Assembly: GCA_013398175.1 (NCBI GenBank)
Contig: VZRZ01004634.1
Location: forward strand, 141,737-205,736
Reading direction: 5' to 3'
Source: Climacteris rufus
Taxonomy: Eukaryota > Chordata > Aves > Passeriformes > Climacteridae
Length of the DNA stretch: 64,000 bases
A model generated the notes under the pieces. The model worked only from the letters and a program-made list of their open reading frames with translations, was not told the DNA's origin and searched no databases. The first letter of the stretch is position 1. Each line of letters begins with the position of its first letter. Positions 11,901 through 23,100 of the stretch are shown one piece after another. The position numbers and the translations under genes are program-made.

Positions 11901-13749
11901 TTGAACACCTGGAATAATATTTCTTTACTTTAACCCAGGTAGAATCACTTGCTGCAGAAACAGCCAGTGCAGCCATGCCCAGGGCACAGTGACACTGCCA
12001 GACCCAAGGACTGTGCCCAGATGTAGCACGTGGTGACTTCTGCATGGCCCAGGAGGAGGGAAGTCCAGATTCGAGGTCTTTGGGACATCTTTACATGTAA
12101 AAAATCAGGATGTGGAGTTGTATTTAGCAACAGTTGTCTCTGTTCTGATGACATTTAGAGCTGTCAGAACTGATGGTCCTCACTGGCCTGTGCCATCACC
12201 TCTCCATCCATCCCTCTGTTCCTGGGGTCTCCGTGTGTCATCACAGCACAGGCAGAAGGTCAGGACCTTAAAATAAATTCCAACCCTTCCTGTACTTGCA
12301 AAGAATCCACTGGCTCTGCCTAGAGGAAAAAACCCTGGTATTTTGTTCATTTTTACCTTCAATGTGAACGCAAGAGGTGATACCATAAACCACTATTTAA
12401 GAGCCAGTGCTTGTTAAATTTGATCAACACAAGTTTGGATTCCCAAGTGGAAGGAAGCTTCTATCTCCCAGAGGAGACCACTCAGCATTTAGAGTGTACT
12501 TCAGGGATTTTGTATGTATTTTGAGGTTTTCAGTTTCTGAGTTTAATGAAAGTTTTAGATTAATGGGGAATCACATGTGACACCACCTGGTGTTTCATGG
12601 GAATGGCTGTGCTTTGCCTCTGGGCTATCAGTGCTACCCCGAATTCACTGAAAGCTTTGCTTCTAATTGCAGCAGTTCTCCATGTTTTGATTCTGCAGTT
12701 GATTTAATGAAAAGTGAGGAGTGAGTTTTGTTTGCCTGACAAAGCTCTCTCGGAGGCTTTGCAGAGATTACGCTGTCAAATTTTCTCAGGGTAATTTCTA
12801 GACGTGGTGCAGTTTTTTTTCTCCCCTTCTTTCCTCCTTCCCAAACTTCCCCCAGAGCCCACCTGCATTTTGTTTTGATTCATCAAGGACATCAGAGCTG
12901 GAAAAGAGAGGTGTCTGTGATGCTGGCTGCCCTTCCACCAAACCAGCACTGCTCCCTGCCAGGCTCTGGGGAGGAAAAGGGAAAATATGGCAAAGGGGAG
13001 AGTTTTATCCCCCAGGGGATGGGAAGCAGAGCTGCCACCAGCGATCACTTGGAAGAAAGGCTGTGGGTGCCCTGTGAGTGGCACAGCCTCGGGCCACAGG
13101 AGGAGGATCCCACTGACGGAGTAAACAACTGTGACAGAGAGCAGATCTGCTGAGTGTGTTTTCTGCCTGCTTAGTTATGCAAAATACCTTGGAAGATAAA
13201 GAATAGCAGTAGCGATTAATTAGGAATGCTTTGCATTTTATTCTTCTTCTCAGGCTCTAAAAGTGCCGTATAAGCATGAATTGCAGAACAGGGTGCTCCC
13301 GTGGGATAGAGGGAAGCAGCATGGCCACGGATTGACAGGCTGGGATCAATTTTTGGCTGTTGCTGTGGAAGTTACAATTCTTTCCTTTGGTGTAGCAGTA
13401 ACTAACACACAATCAGCGCTCAGCAGCAGTGGTGGTGGGACCCCAAACCCACTTCCAGGCAGGAGAAGACAGAGAAAAACCTGTCCTTGGCACATTCCTT
13501 GAGTGGATTTCCAGTGGGTCCATGTGGGCAATGCTCCTGTCCCGGGGAACAGGTGTGCCCTGGCAAAGAACATCCCAGTAACGCTGCTCCTCCCACCCCA
13601 AAGTGCGGGCGATCCCCAGAGTCTTGTGGGGCATGAACACCCGCAAACCACCGAGGGGCACCTGCCTGGGGCTTAATTACTCTTTTTCTGTGAGAAAGGA
13701 GGAGACATAAAGCATTAAAAAAGCCCCAAACCCAAAACCAACCTAGGCT
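8946..13749. other. CFAP53-MYO5B intergenic spacer
   Basis: This spacer of about 5 kb contains only short, overlapping open frames on both strands, with no family resemblance and no splice-supported coding pattern. There is a CT-rich stretch near 9510-9690 and a short A-run at 10618-10629. No CR1 fragment is clear. I see no tRNA or other RNA gene. Regulatory elements of MYO5B may lie here but cannot be read from one sequence. Confidence 0.6.
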
Positions 13750-13939
13750 GCCGTGGTGGGGCCGGAGCTGAGCGGGATGCTGAGGAGCGCCGGGGAAGCG
13801 GCCGGAAGGAAAAATATTTATTAACAAGAGCTTTTTCAAACTGAAAGAAATAACAATAAGAGCCGAGCCGAAGGAAACCGAAGAGAGTCGAGCCGAGCCG
13901 CCCCATACCTGAGCGGGGCGCGGCGGAGGCGGAGCGGCG

Positions 13940-13940
13940 N
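13940..13940. other. Single-base assembly gap in the CpG island
   Basis: One N inside extremely GC-rich sequence 151 nt before the MYO5B ATG. Unlike the gaps at 28577 and 57315, I see no duplicated flanks here. Promoter or 5' UTR sequence may be missing. Confidence 0.95.
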
Positions 13941-14058
13941 CTCCCTTCTCTTCGCCTGCCCTTTCCCGTGCCCGGCCGGCCGAGGCGGGTGTAAAGGTCG
14001 GCGTGTCGGAGTGTCCGTGTGTCCGTCTGTCCGTGCGGCGGTCGGTCCGGCCGCCCCC

Positions 14059-14073
14059 ATGCCCCGCGCCTAG
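14059..14073 (+). other. Minimal upstream ORF (four codons plus stop) before the MYO5B start
   Basis: An ATG at 14059-14061 opens a reading frame M-P-R-A that ends at TAG 14071-14073, 17 nt before the MYO5B ATG. It would be a translated uORF only if the 5' UTR starts upstream of it, which I infer as likely but cannot see. Its context (cccATGc) is weaker than that of the main start (gccATGt). Confidence 0.45.
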
Positions 14074-14090
14074 CGCCGCCCGCCCCGGCC

Positions 14091-14117
14091 ATGTCCGCCG
14101 CGCAGCTCTACACCAAG
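14091..14117 (+). CDS. MYO5B: MYO5B exon 1 (coding part)
   Basis: The exon encodes MSAAQLYTK and ends at donor gtgagt (14118). Human class V myosins all begin with a nine-codon first coding exon of the form M-x3-ELYT/S-x, so the start is chosen by homology as well as by the gccATGt context. Codons are GC-rich because the exon lies inside the CpG island. Confidence 0.93.
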
Positions 14118-17100
14118 GTGAGTGGGGAGAGGGCACGGGGGTCTCTCTGTCTGTGCCTTCCATCCCGGGGGGATGCTGCTTCCCGCTCCTGGAGGGGCCC
14201 CGCAACTTTCCCCGCACCCGGCGGGACGGCGGCCGCAGGTGCGCGGGATGCGGAGGGCGCATCCCCGATTCCCCGCATCCCCTCGCCGGTCCCGGTCGCC
14301 TCCCGGTCCTCCCGGCGTTTCTCCCACCCTGGTTCTCTGCAGTGGAGGGTGAACTTCGCCCGTGGGTCGCGGCGGCCTCGCCCTCGCTGCGCTCGGTCAC
14401 CTGCGCGGCCAGGACACTCTCAGCCTCCCCAAATCCTCCTGGAATAATTTTTCCCCCCCTGGTATTTCTAACCCGCGGGGGTGGAGCCGGGGGAAGATGC
14501 CGTCCTTAGAATCGCAGAATCTCAGAGTAAATGCCGTGTCGCGGAAACGCGAAAACAGAGGTGTCCGGTTTCCAGAGTCCTTTTTGTTCCGCAACTCCTG
14601 GATGTGATCCCTTGGCAGGGCTGCGATGGGACTCTCCCGCTTCCTCATGGCAGCCGGGGAAGGTGACATGGCTGGTGGCCTGGCAGGTGGCCTGGCCCAG
14701 AGGGAAGGTTTGCTCCTAAAAAGTGAGCGTGAGGGCTATGGGAGGCTCAGATGCTGATTTTTAAGCAGAGCCTGAGGTGTGGACAAGAAAATCACTGTTG
14801 TCACCCTGTTTTAATTTTTTTTGTTGTTGTTATTTTGTTGCTGTGGGATGTTTGGGTATTCCCAATCCTTGGCCAAACCAGGCTGTGGGTGTATCCCACA
14901 CAGTTTGGGGCTTTCTGCCCCTCTTCCCAGGGAGAGGTTTGTGTCCAGAGAGGGTTTTGCTGATGGACTTGTCCCGGTGAAAGAGCTCCTTGCAGGCAAG
15001 GGAGGATCTGCCTGGATTGGAGCGATAACTGAGGTGGAGAGAGAGCCCTTTCCCTGTGCTGTGCATCTTCCCGGGGCTGCTGCGGGCGGGGGGGATCCAG
15101 GGAATGTGCTCTGGAAAAGCCATCAACAACGCTGGGCAGGGGCTCGCCCAGAAAAGTGCTTGGCTTCGGAAGAGGTTTTGCTGTGTGGAGTGTCAGCATC
15201 ATGTATTGCAACAGTGAGAATTTTAGTGTTTTAAATTCTTCCCGTGACCGTGGTCAGCTCGTGGAGATGCTGCCGGATCGGCACCAGGACCCACTTTTTG
15301 TCTCCCGGGCTTAACTTTGCTGCAGATTTCTGCCTCTTTTATGTAATGCCGGGGGTTGCCACCTATTTTTTTTTTTTTTGTCTGTCGCTATCAAAGGGAT
15401 GCAGGATGAATTGTGGATCTGGCAGCTCCTCCTTTGAACCTGTGGGGATTGCAGAAGCCCCGCTGGATTGTGCGGAGCCTTCTGTGAGCGGCCTGACCTC
15501 CGTCCTTCTCGGGAGCACTTTCAAAGCAGAGTTTGCAAAATCTTTTTTTGCCTTGGAAAATCCGAAGAGGAGCAGAAGTAAAGCTGTGGCTAAACTGCTC
15601 CGAGGTGCTGAGCACAGCATCTCTTGGCATGGGTGCATGGATGTGATGGCAAGCATCCCTGCGGAGGAGGGAGGTTGGCTCCAAGCACTGTGGCATCCCT
15701 GTTTATGGGCTGATTAAATCAACCTGCTTAATTGATTTTTAACTTGATGGTCAGGTAATTAACCTGTGTTGTCTTTTTTATGCTAACTTGGTTTATATTC
15801 CCATTGGTCTGTTGAACAGGTGCGAGATACCCCTGGGGCATTGCTTGGGATCCTGTTGCTGTATAGGGACTTTTCCTGGAGGAAGTGGTGGGGATTTGGT
15901 GACAACCTGTGTGTGTTGTTAATTTTAGATTTATTTGTATTATTTGTAATAACAACAGAGTTTCTCAGTGAGAGGAGGTGTTTCAGCACTGGCCCTTCTG
16001 CTGCTGCCTTTCTTTTTGCAGGAACATTTTAGGGCTGCAGCTGCTTTTTTAGGGGGTGAGTCCATGGGCTTGAACCCACATGGGTCATCCGTACAGCTGA
16101 GTCACGGTGAAATTTAGGACTGTCCTGCTGGGCTGTCTGCTGCATGGGGCCTCTGTGCCAGCTCTGGCCTTTGAAGCAGCAGGCAGATGTTTCTTGTGAC
16201 TTTGAGAATACAGGGAAAAAGACCACAGAAGGCTTGAAAACCACAACAAACCCAACAGGCTTGAGATGCTGAGCCTGGTGGTGCCAGTTGCTGCCGGAGG
16301 TCCCTGAGGTGGAGGGGATGTGTTGATCTCTGGCATTAAGGAAGGTCCTGGTGCTCCCTTGCACATCCCAAGTGCAGAGGTGGGGCCTGCTGGATCATCT
16401 TCTCGGCAGGGTGGGGTGTGTTTGAGGGGGATGCAGAGGGAGGAATCAATACAGCGGTCTTGCTAAGAGCCGATCGATCCCACGTGTGGTGTTGCATTAG
16501 CACAGCCACAACAGTACCTCCCTCTGAGTCATTCCTCTTCCCTCTTCCTGCTTGAACCAGGGTGAGAGAAACTGCTGGGGAGCCACTTTCAAGCATCTGG
16601 GTGGGAATTATCAGGTCTCCTTCCTGCTGAACTGCAATGGGAGCCAGTGTGTGGTGTGTAGAAAGCCCTTAACTCCCACGTGATGCTTGCAGGAGATTTT
16701 CTAGAACCTTTTGGGGCCATGTAGTGGCTTCTTGGTGCATGAGTTCATCGTTATGCTGATGAATTTAGTGTGGTAGACTGGGCATTGCCGTGAGGAGCAC
16801 TTAAACTGGAGAGGAACCCATCCTGGGAACACCAGCAGCTCTGAGTTTCTGGTGGAGGCCTTCTCCATGTGATGCCTCGCCGTGCCCTTCAAGATCAGGG
16901 CTGACTGGTGTTTAATAGCCCCCATCAAACAGGATAATTAATAGCTGTGCCTAATTATGAGCATGAGAGTCGTTCCAAAACCGCCTCAACCTTCAAGCAT
17001 GTAGGACTCCACTCAGGTAAATAGTTATGGAGAGACCATTCCAGTGCTCTTCTCACTCCCAGTGCTTTACCTGGGGGCTCTGGGATTATCTGGGTGTGGC

Positions 17101-20100
17101 TTTTATTTTGTGGCAGAATCAGACAGGAGTTTAGTTCGTGTCCCAGCAGAAGAGGAGCTCTGTGGCAGAGGGGGGCAGACCTGGTCCTGGGCAAGAGGAG
17201 CAGGGCAGGTAGTGGTATTGAAGATTCCAGCTTGGAAAAACCTGTTCCAGTGGGAGAAGTAGAGGAACTTTGCCTAACAAACATTTCTGTAAGGCTGCCT
17301 GGGCTGGCCCTGCTCCTGCCACATCCCTGACGTGCCCAGCTGCAGCACTGCCCAGACAAGCTGGTTGCTGCTGGGCAGGGGAGTTTCTCAAACCCTCCTT
17401 ACCTGCAGCAGGAGGCAAAGGCAGCTCCCTGAGTCCTTACCTTCCTCTCCAGACAGAGCCTTCTGAGGAGACCTGTTGCTGATGCAGCTGAAATACAGCC
17501 CAGGTGGCTGCAGTTCAGTCCCTGTGACCCTGTGCAGGGCCAGCATTGCCCTGGATAATGGGATAACGGGATGCTCTGTGCCCTGAGCTGGGTGCTGGGC
17601 AGGAGGGATGGACGAGGACATCGCCCACGGACGGTGCCATCTCCAGCAGCAGCTTCATCTGCAGCACTAGACCAGAAATTAGAGTTGTTTTGCATGGCTG
17701 GCCTTTGTTATGTTGTAAGGTGAAGCTCCTTGTATGACTAAAACCACTGTAATTGCTCTGGCTTCTGGATGTTCTGCTCTCTTAAAGGTGCTTCTTAAAA
17801 TATGTTAATTGTTCTTGTAAGTATAGCCTCTGAACATCATGCAAAACAGTGCTTCTGCCAGGCTAGGCAATAAGCTGTGTCTTTCTGCTCCTGGGGTGTT
17901 GTGCAGCTCAAGATACGCTCTTCAGAAGGTTTGCAAGCTCTGGATAAATAAGAAACCAGGGTATTTATTTTTCACGTTATTTTTTTCCTCTCCCATTGTG
18001 GGGAAGTGACTGCTGTTTGCCAAGCATTTTCTTACAGACGGTGGAACTTAATGCACTAAAAAATCCTCTTCTGATGGCTAGTGTTGGGTATAGAAAACTT
18101 GGTGGTTTTCACTTAAAGTTGTATTAAATGAAATAGCTGGAATGAATTGGTGGTTTCTGACCCTGGGGAGAAACTTTTCAGAAGTGCATAAACGCTGCCA
18201 GTGTGATCACACACTGATTGAGTCAATGAATTGGCATAAACCTTCTGGCATAAAACCTTCTGAAAATTATTTATCCTGCAAGGCTTGGGGGGGATTCATC
18301 CTTAGCATACGTCTGTGTGCTGGTTTGGGGTTGAGCTGGGAAGGAGAGAGGAGATTTTCTGTGGATTGTGTAGAACAAATTCCTGGGAATAAGTGTTGGG
18401 GGGGACAGGGAGCGTTTGGGGTTCAGTCCCAGGACATTAATGGGATCTCTGCTGCTGAACTCCTGAACTCCTGCTGCTGCCATTGCAGCTCCTGTGAGGA
18501 AAAGCAGGTTATAGCTGAAGGTTTGGGGCTTTTTTTCTTCTTTAATTTAGTTTATGAGAACACGTCTGGGTCATGCCACAAAGGGCAGGGACAGCTTGGA
18601 GGCCACGCTGGGATTTTTATTTAAGGATGGGGCTGTCTCGCTGAAGGAGCCAGGTCCATTGGCATCCCCGGGCTCCTCCTGATCCTGCCTCATTATGAGC
18701 TGCAGTGGCAGAGAGAAAATCATTGAAATGTAAACTCTGATTGCTCCAGCCAGCTCTCTGCAGCTGGGGACCGTGCCAAGGGCATGGCCAGCGCCGCAGC
18801 CGCTCGGGGCCCCCTCGGCTTCCCTGCCGTGGCACCCACGAGGGAAACAGAGCCAAGCTTGGGCCTTAAATACCCTTCAGGCCACTGGGGCTGTGGCCCT
18901 AAGTCGATTCAAGGGAGGTGAGATTGTGGCTGGGGGGACATTTCCCTCCCTCGATGGGCAGGGTTTGGCTGGAGTTCACCCTGTCCTCTCCCGAAACTGT
19001 GTGGGTGCATGTCCCACCACAGGGCACGCTGCTCCAGGGGCTTTGTGCTGCAAAAATAACCCCATTTTCTTTTCTGCTTGTGCAATTTTTCGTCTCTGTT
19101 GTGCATTTAATAGCCCCTGTGCTTGGGTCAGATGAGAGCCACTGAGCCAAGGAACACGGAGCTCGGTGCAGGTGCTGGGGCACAGCCCCAGGAATGATTC
19201 CAGCAGGGTTGATTAGCTTGATCCCAGCTGCATGCCCTCTTGCTGGTTGGGATTAATCAACTTGCTCTTTTAAAAAAAAAAAAACAAAAACAACATTTTT
19301 TGGAATTCCTGCCCTGATTCTAAGAGTGTGAAATTGTGGTGTGGAAACCCCAGTGCACACAAGCCCAAATTGCAGGGATTTGCTGGGTTAACTCCAGAGG
19401 GAAGCATGGGAACCTGGGAACAGCAGTGGGTCTGAGACAGTGCTGGGCTGGTTCTTATGGGATTGGGTGGGATGAGTCCTGCCTGGCCTGTCCTGCCCTC
19501 AGGAAGGAGTTTAACCGAGGTTATTTGTCACAGGCAGCCCGGTGGCTGTTGAGGAATGTATTTAGGGGAGGATTTTTGCTTTGTTGTTCTTTCTCACTGC
19601 CAATGACCAGGCATAGAAAATAATGACCCTGGACACGAGTTCATGCATCCCTTCTGGTGACCAGGAAAGAAGGCTGTGTGTGTTTGTGGCTGTATTTTTA
19701 TACACACATATATATATCTATATGTGTGTCTCTGAAGCTGATCTCAGCTTGCTGTAATGCAGAGCAGTTCTAGACACGTTGAACTTTTAATTTATACACT
19801 ATTTAATCTGTAGCCCTGTCCAAAACAGGAGTAATGTGCTCTTACTGTGATAGTTGTCCTCCAAGGAACCCACAGGAGTAGCCTCACTTGAGCATGAAGG
19901 TGGACTTTGGACCTTCAGAGTTAGCCATGGGTGTAATAAATGTCAGGTAGTGCAGGTGAAACTCTGAGCTGGGTGTTTTTGTGTGCTGCTATTGCCTGAT
20001 CTTTGACCCTTTCTGCAAACAGAGGCATTTGGTGGTGGTGGTGACAGGAACTTCAGCGTGAGCTACAATTCGGGTCAGGAAAATGACTGCTGTTAGTGCA

Positions 20101-23100
20101 GCTCAACCTCAAGCTGTGGCAGACACCTGAAATGTTTGCAAAACACTTTAGGGAAGAATTTGCTATTTAGCAGAACTGAAAAAAGTTCCCTGTGAGCTTG
20201 CTGTGCCTTGAGTTGGTTGGAAAGCAATTGCCCTCACGTGCCTCAGACACGTCTTGAGGGGTTGGTTTGGGTTTTGGCTTAGCATGAACCTTCAGGTATG
20301 GGCAGGCACCTGGGAAGGACCAGGGTTGGTGGGTGAGGGGCTTTCCTTGTTTGAACTCTCTTTAATGTGTTGTCTGGGTCATGGTAAACTCATCAGTTCT
20401 GCTAATGAAGCTTTTAAGGATTTGGTATTTCTGCTTTTTGCCTTTCCCGTTGTATCCAGAGGGTTTGGAGAAGAGCATCCCTATAGGGGAGAGCCTGCAG
20501 CCTGGAAATGTGACTTTTTCTCCTTCAGCGCTCTCCTTTTGTCCTTGGTTTGTCCGTGTCCAAAATCTTCTCCAGTTCACTGAAACCTGCAAGTCGTGGG
20601 AATGAGTTAAATGTGTCAGAATACGGACTACAGGACTACAAGAACTAAAAGCAACATGGGTCTGTAAACCCTGATGAAGAGCAGTATAAGCCCTTAATTT
20701 CAGGTGATGGCTCCAAACGCAGGGCGTGATGCAGGATGGTGGGATGGTGGTGCAGCTCCTCCAGCACTGTGTGCTCCTGCCACTGCCTTTTGCCATTTTT
20801 AACCAAATCCCATCTGATTTTTTAAATTATTATTTTATTATTAATTTTCTCCTGCCTGTGCAGTTTTTTTGTAGCACTGACTTTTAGTCCCCTCTGTTTG
20901 CTGGTGAAGCCGGTGGTGCTGTTGGGACCTTCAGGCCCTGCTGTGGCAATTCCAGCAGCACTGTGTAACCCACCCTTGCTGCTTTCCCAGCTCTTTATGG
21001 TGCAGGGCAGGTTGTGGGATACCCTGTTCATGTCCTCCTCAATGTACAGCCCTCACCTCCTCCTCCTCCTCATGTTCCCATGGAGGCACGGTAGGTACCA
21101 GTGGGGTGACTTTGCCTTCTCTGGGGGTGCCAGGTGTTTGGTGCTTCTGTGGCATGGATCCTCAGTGGGAGATAAGTGCTGTGCCGTGGAATGCCAGAAT
21201 GGTTTGGGTTGGAAGGGACTTTAAGGATTATCCAGCCCCACCATGAGCAGGGACACCTTCCACCAGCCCAGGTTGCTCCAAGCCCTGTCCAGCCTGGCCT
21301 TGGATACTTCAGGGATGGGGCAGCCACAGCTTCTCTGGACAACCTGCTTCTCTGGGAAACCTCTATCCATCCTGACTTTTGGATATTCCTCATCCACAAG
21401 TCTCCATTTGCCATGTGCTTCCAGCTTAGCAGTTCCTAGAGAACCTGTCTTCTCCACGTTTGGGGTTGACCAGCCCTTTCAGATCACCACCACTTCCCAT
21501 CCTGCTGGACCACGGGCAGGCCACGAAGGGATGAGTTTCCCTTGGTGGCTCCACGCCTCTGTGGAGCACTTACACCCAGCTAATCCTTCACCCTTCCCAT
21601 GAATCACCGCCCAGGCTCCCTCCTGGAAGTGCCACGGCGTGTGAGGTGCTGGTAGGATGTGCTAACCACCACTTACAGGGCAGCTGGAAGCAGGATGTGT
21701 TGGGCATGAATCACGGCCTCTACTTATCAAAATAACATGTTACACCTCTGGGACGTGGCCCAGCGAGTCACTGCTCTTCAAAGAGAAAAAGAACCCTTAA
21801 TATATTTAAAGGTGGCTTTTAAAAAATCGTGGGAATGTCCAATTTCTTCTGAGTGCCCCACAGGGATGATTTCAGGTGGCTCAGGCAAACCTCCAGCTGC
21901 CAAAGCAGGAGGGATGTGAGTGGGCAGCTGGGGCTGCTGATGTGTGTATTAGCAAATGAGCATTCAAAAGGGGTTTAAAATGAAATAGAAATTTAAAAAT
22001 CTGATCCTGTGCCTGCTGTCGAGCTGTGGTGTTACCCTCCAGGCGAGCAGGGTTAGTGTAAGCATTTCTCAAGGCAGCCAGTGGATGCCAAGATGCTGAG
22101 ATAATAGAAGTTGCAGTTTTCAATCTAATTAAGCTGAGTAACTCCTAGTGGATTTATGCTGCTTAATTATTGTGAGCTCTGGTGAGGTGGGTGCTGTGGG
22201 TATTGCTGTTTTTGGGCAGTGAGTGTGGTGCCCACCGAGTGCTCTGGGGATCTGGTCACTCAGTCTCCTGGTGGGGTGGGGCTGCAGAGCTGGAAGGGGC
22301 TTCCAGGTGGCCATACTGGACTACTGTGGTCTTGGATTGGTCCCACATCTCCTGGTAGGTCCGTATGTCCTGTTTTGGAGACAGGTTGGAGGAGGAGAAG
22401 GTTCTGCTCCAGAGCCACACAGCCCAGAGTGAGAGGTGGATGTGGGAATACTGGTGTGGCTCTTGCCAGCCTTTCCTCCACAGCTGTGGAGTGCCTGCTT
22501 GTTGCTTAGCTGATGCCTCTTTCACCACCTTTTTCATGCCTCTTTCATGTTCAGTGGTAAGAAATAAAATAATGAAAGAAATTCAAGACCCAGAGCCACT
22601 TACCCAATGCTTGGTTGGTGTCTCGTGTCTTTGTGCTGTCCTTTCGCTTTTCTGTCTCACCTGGGATTGGAAGAAATCTTGCTGGGTTAGACTCTGAACA
22701 CCTGCACTGTCATCTTGTAGATGATGGTACCAACAAGGCATGTTTTGGCTGAAGCAAGACCTTTAACACACGGAAAAGCTCGTGTGGAAGGCAGGTCTGC
22801 AGGAGGTGTGAGCATCTCACGTGTGGGCGGGTGGAGAGCTGCATTCAGGGGTGTCTGCAGGGACTCCCCTGCTCTGAATTGGGGTTTTCTCCCAGTGTGT
22901 TTCAGGGAACAGAGGTCCCAGAGTGATGGACCTGCCCTTGGCCCTCCTGCAGCCCATGTTTTATGTCCCTGGGCATTATAAAGACACTGGGCAGAGATAA
23001 GGAGCTCATATCTCACTCCAGAAATACCAGGTTTGAAATCCATTGATCCCCTTTCCTTCTGCGTGTTTTCTTTTTTCTCCTGCTTTCCAAAGCCTTTGTT

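Larger units (their letters stand above)
13750..14560 (+). promoter_or_regulatory. MYO5B: CpG island promoter of MYO5B
   Basis: CpG density rises sharply from about 13750 and falls after about 14560, in contrast to the CpG-poor flanks. The island spans the start codon at 14091 and the first donor at 14118. There is no TATA box. GC-box-like CCGCCC motifs occur just 5' of the ATG (about 14051-14085). A single N at 13940 shows the assembly struggled in this GC-rich stretch. The transcription start cannot be placed from sequence alone. The CpG-rich, TATA-less form fits a broadly expressed epithelial gene. Confidence 0.85.

Noticed and set aside
13420..14400. 326-codon open frame on the minus strand across the MYO5B CpG island
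   Set aside because: It runs through an N, is low-complexity Pro/Arg/Gly/Ser caused by stop-poor GC-rich sequence, and overlaps the promoter and exon 1. It matches no protein family.
14003..14509. 168-codon + strand open frame overlapping MYO5B exon 1
   Set aside because: It is in a different frame from the MYO5B start and is another GC-island shadow. The nine-codon first exon is fixed by homology and the donor.
14504..14560. tagaatcgcagaatctcagag, considered as a CR1 tail
   Set aside because: The following sequence does not continue into any CR1 block, so the resemblance is too short to call.
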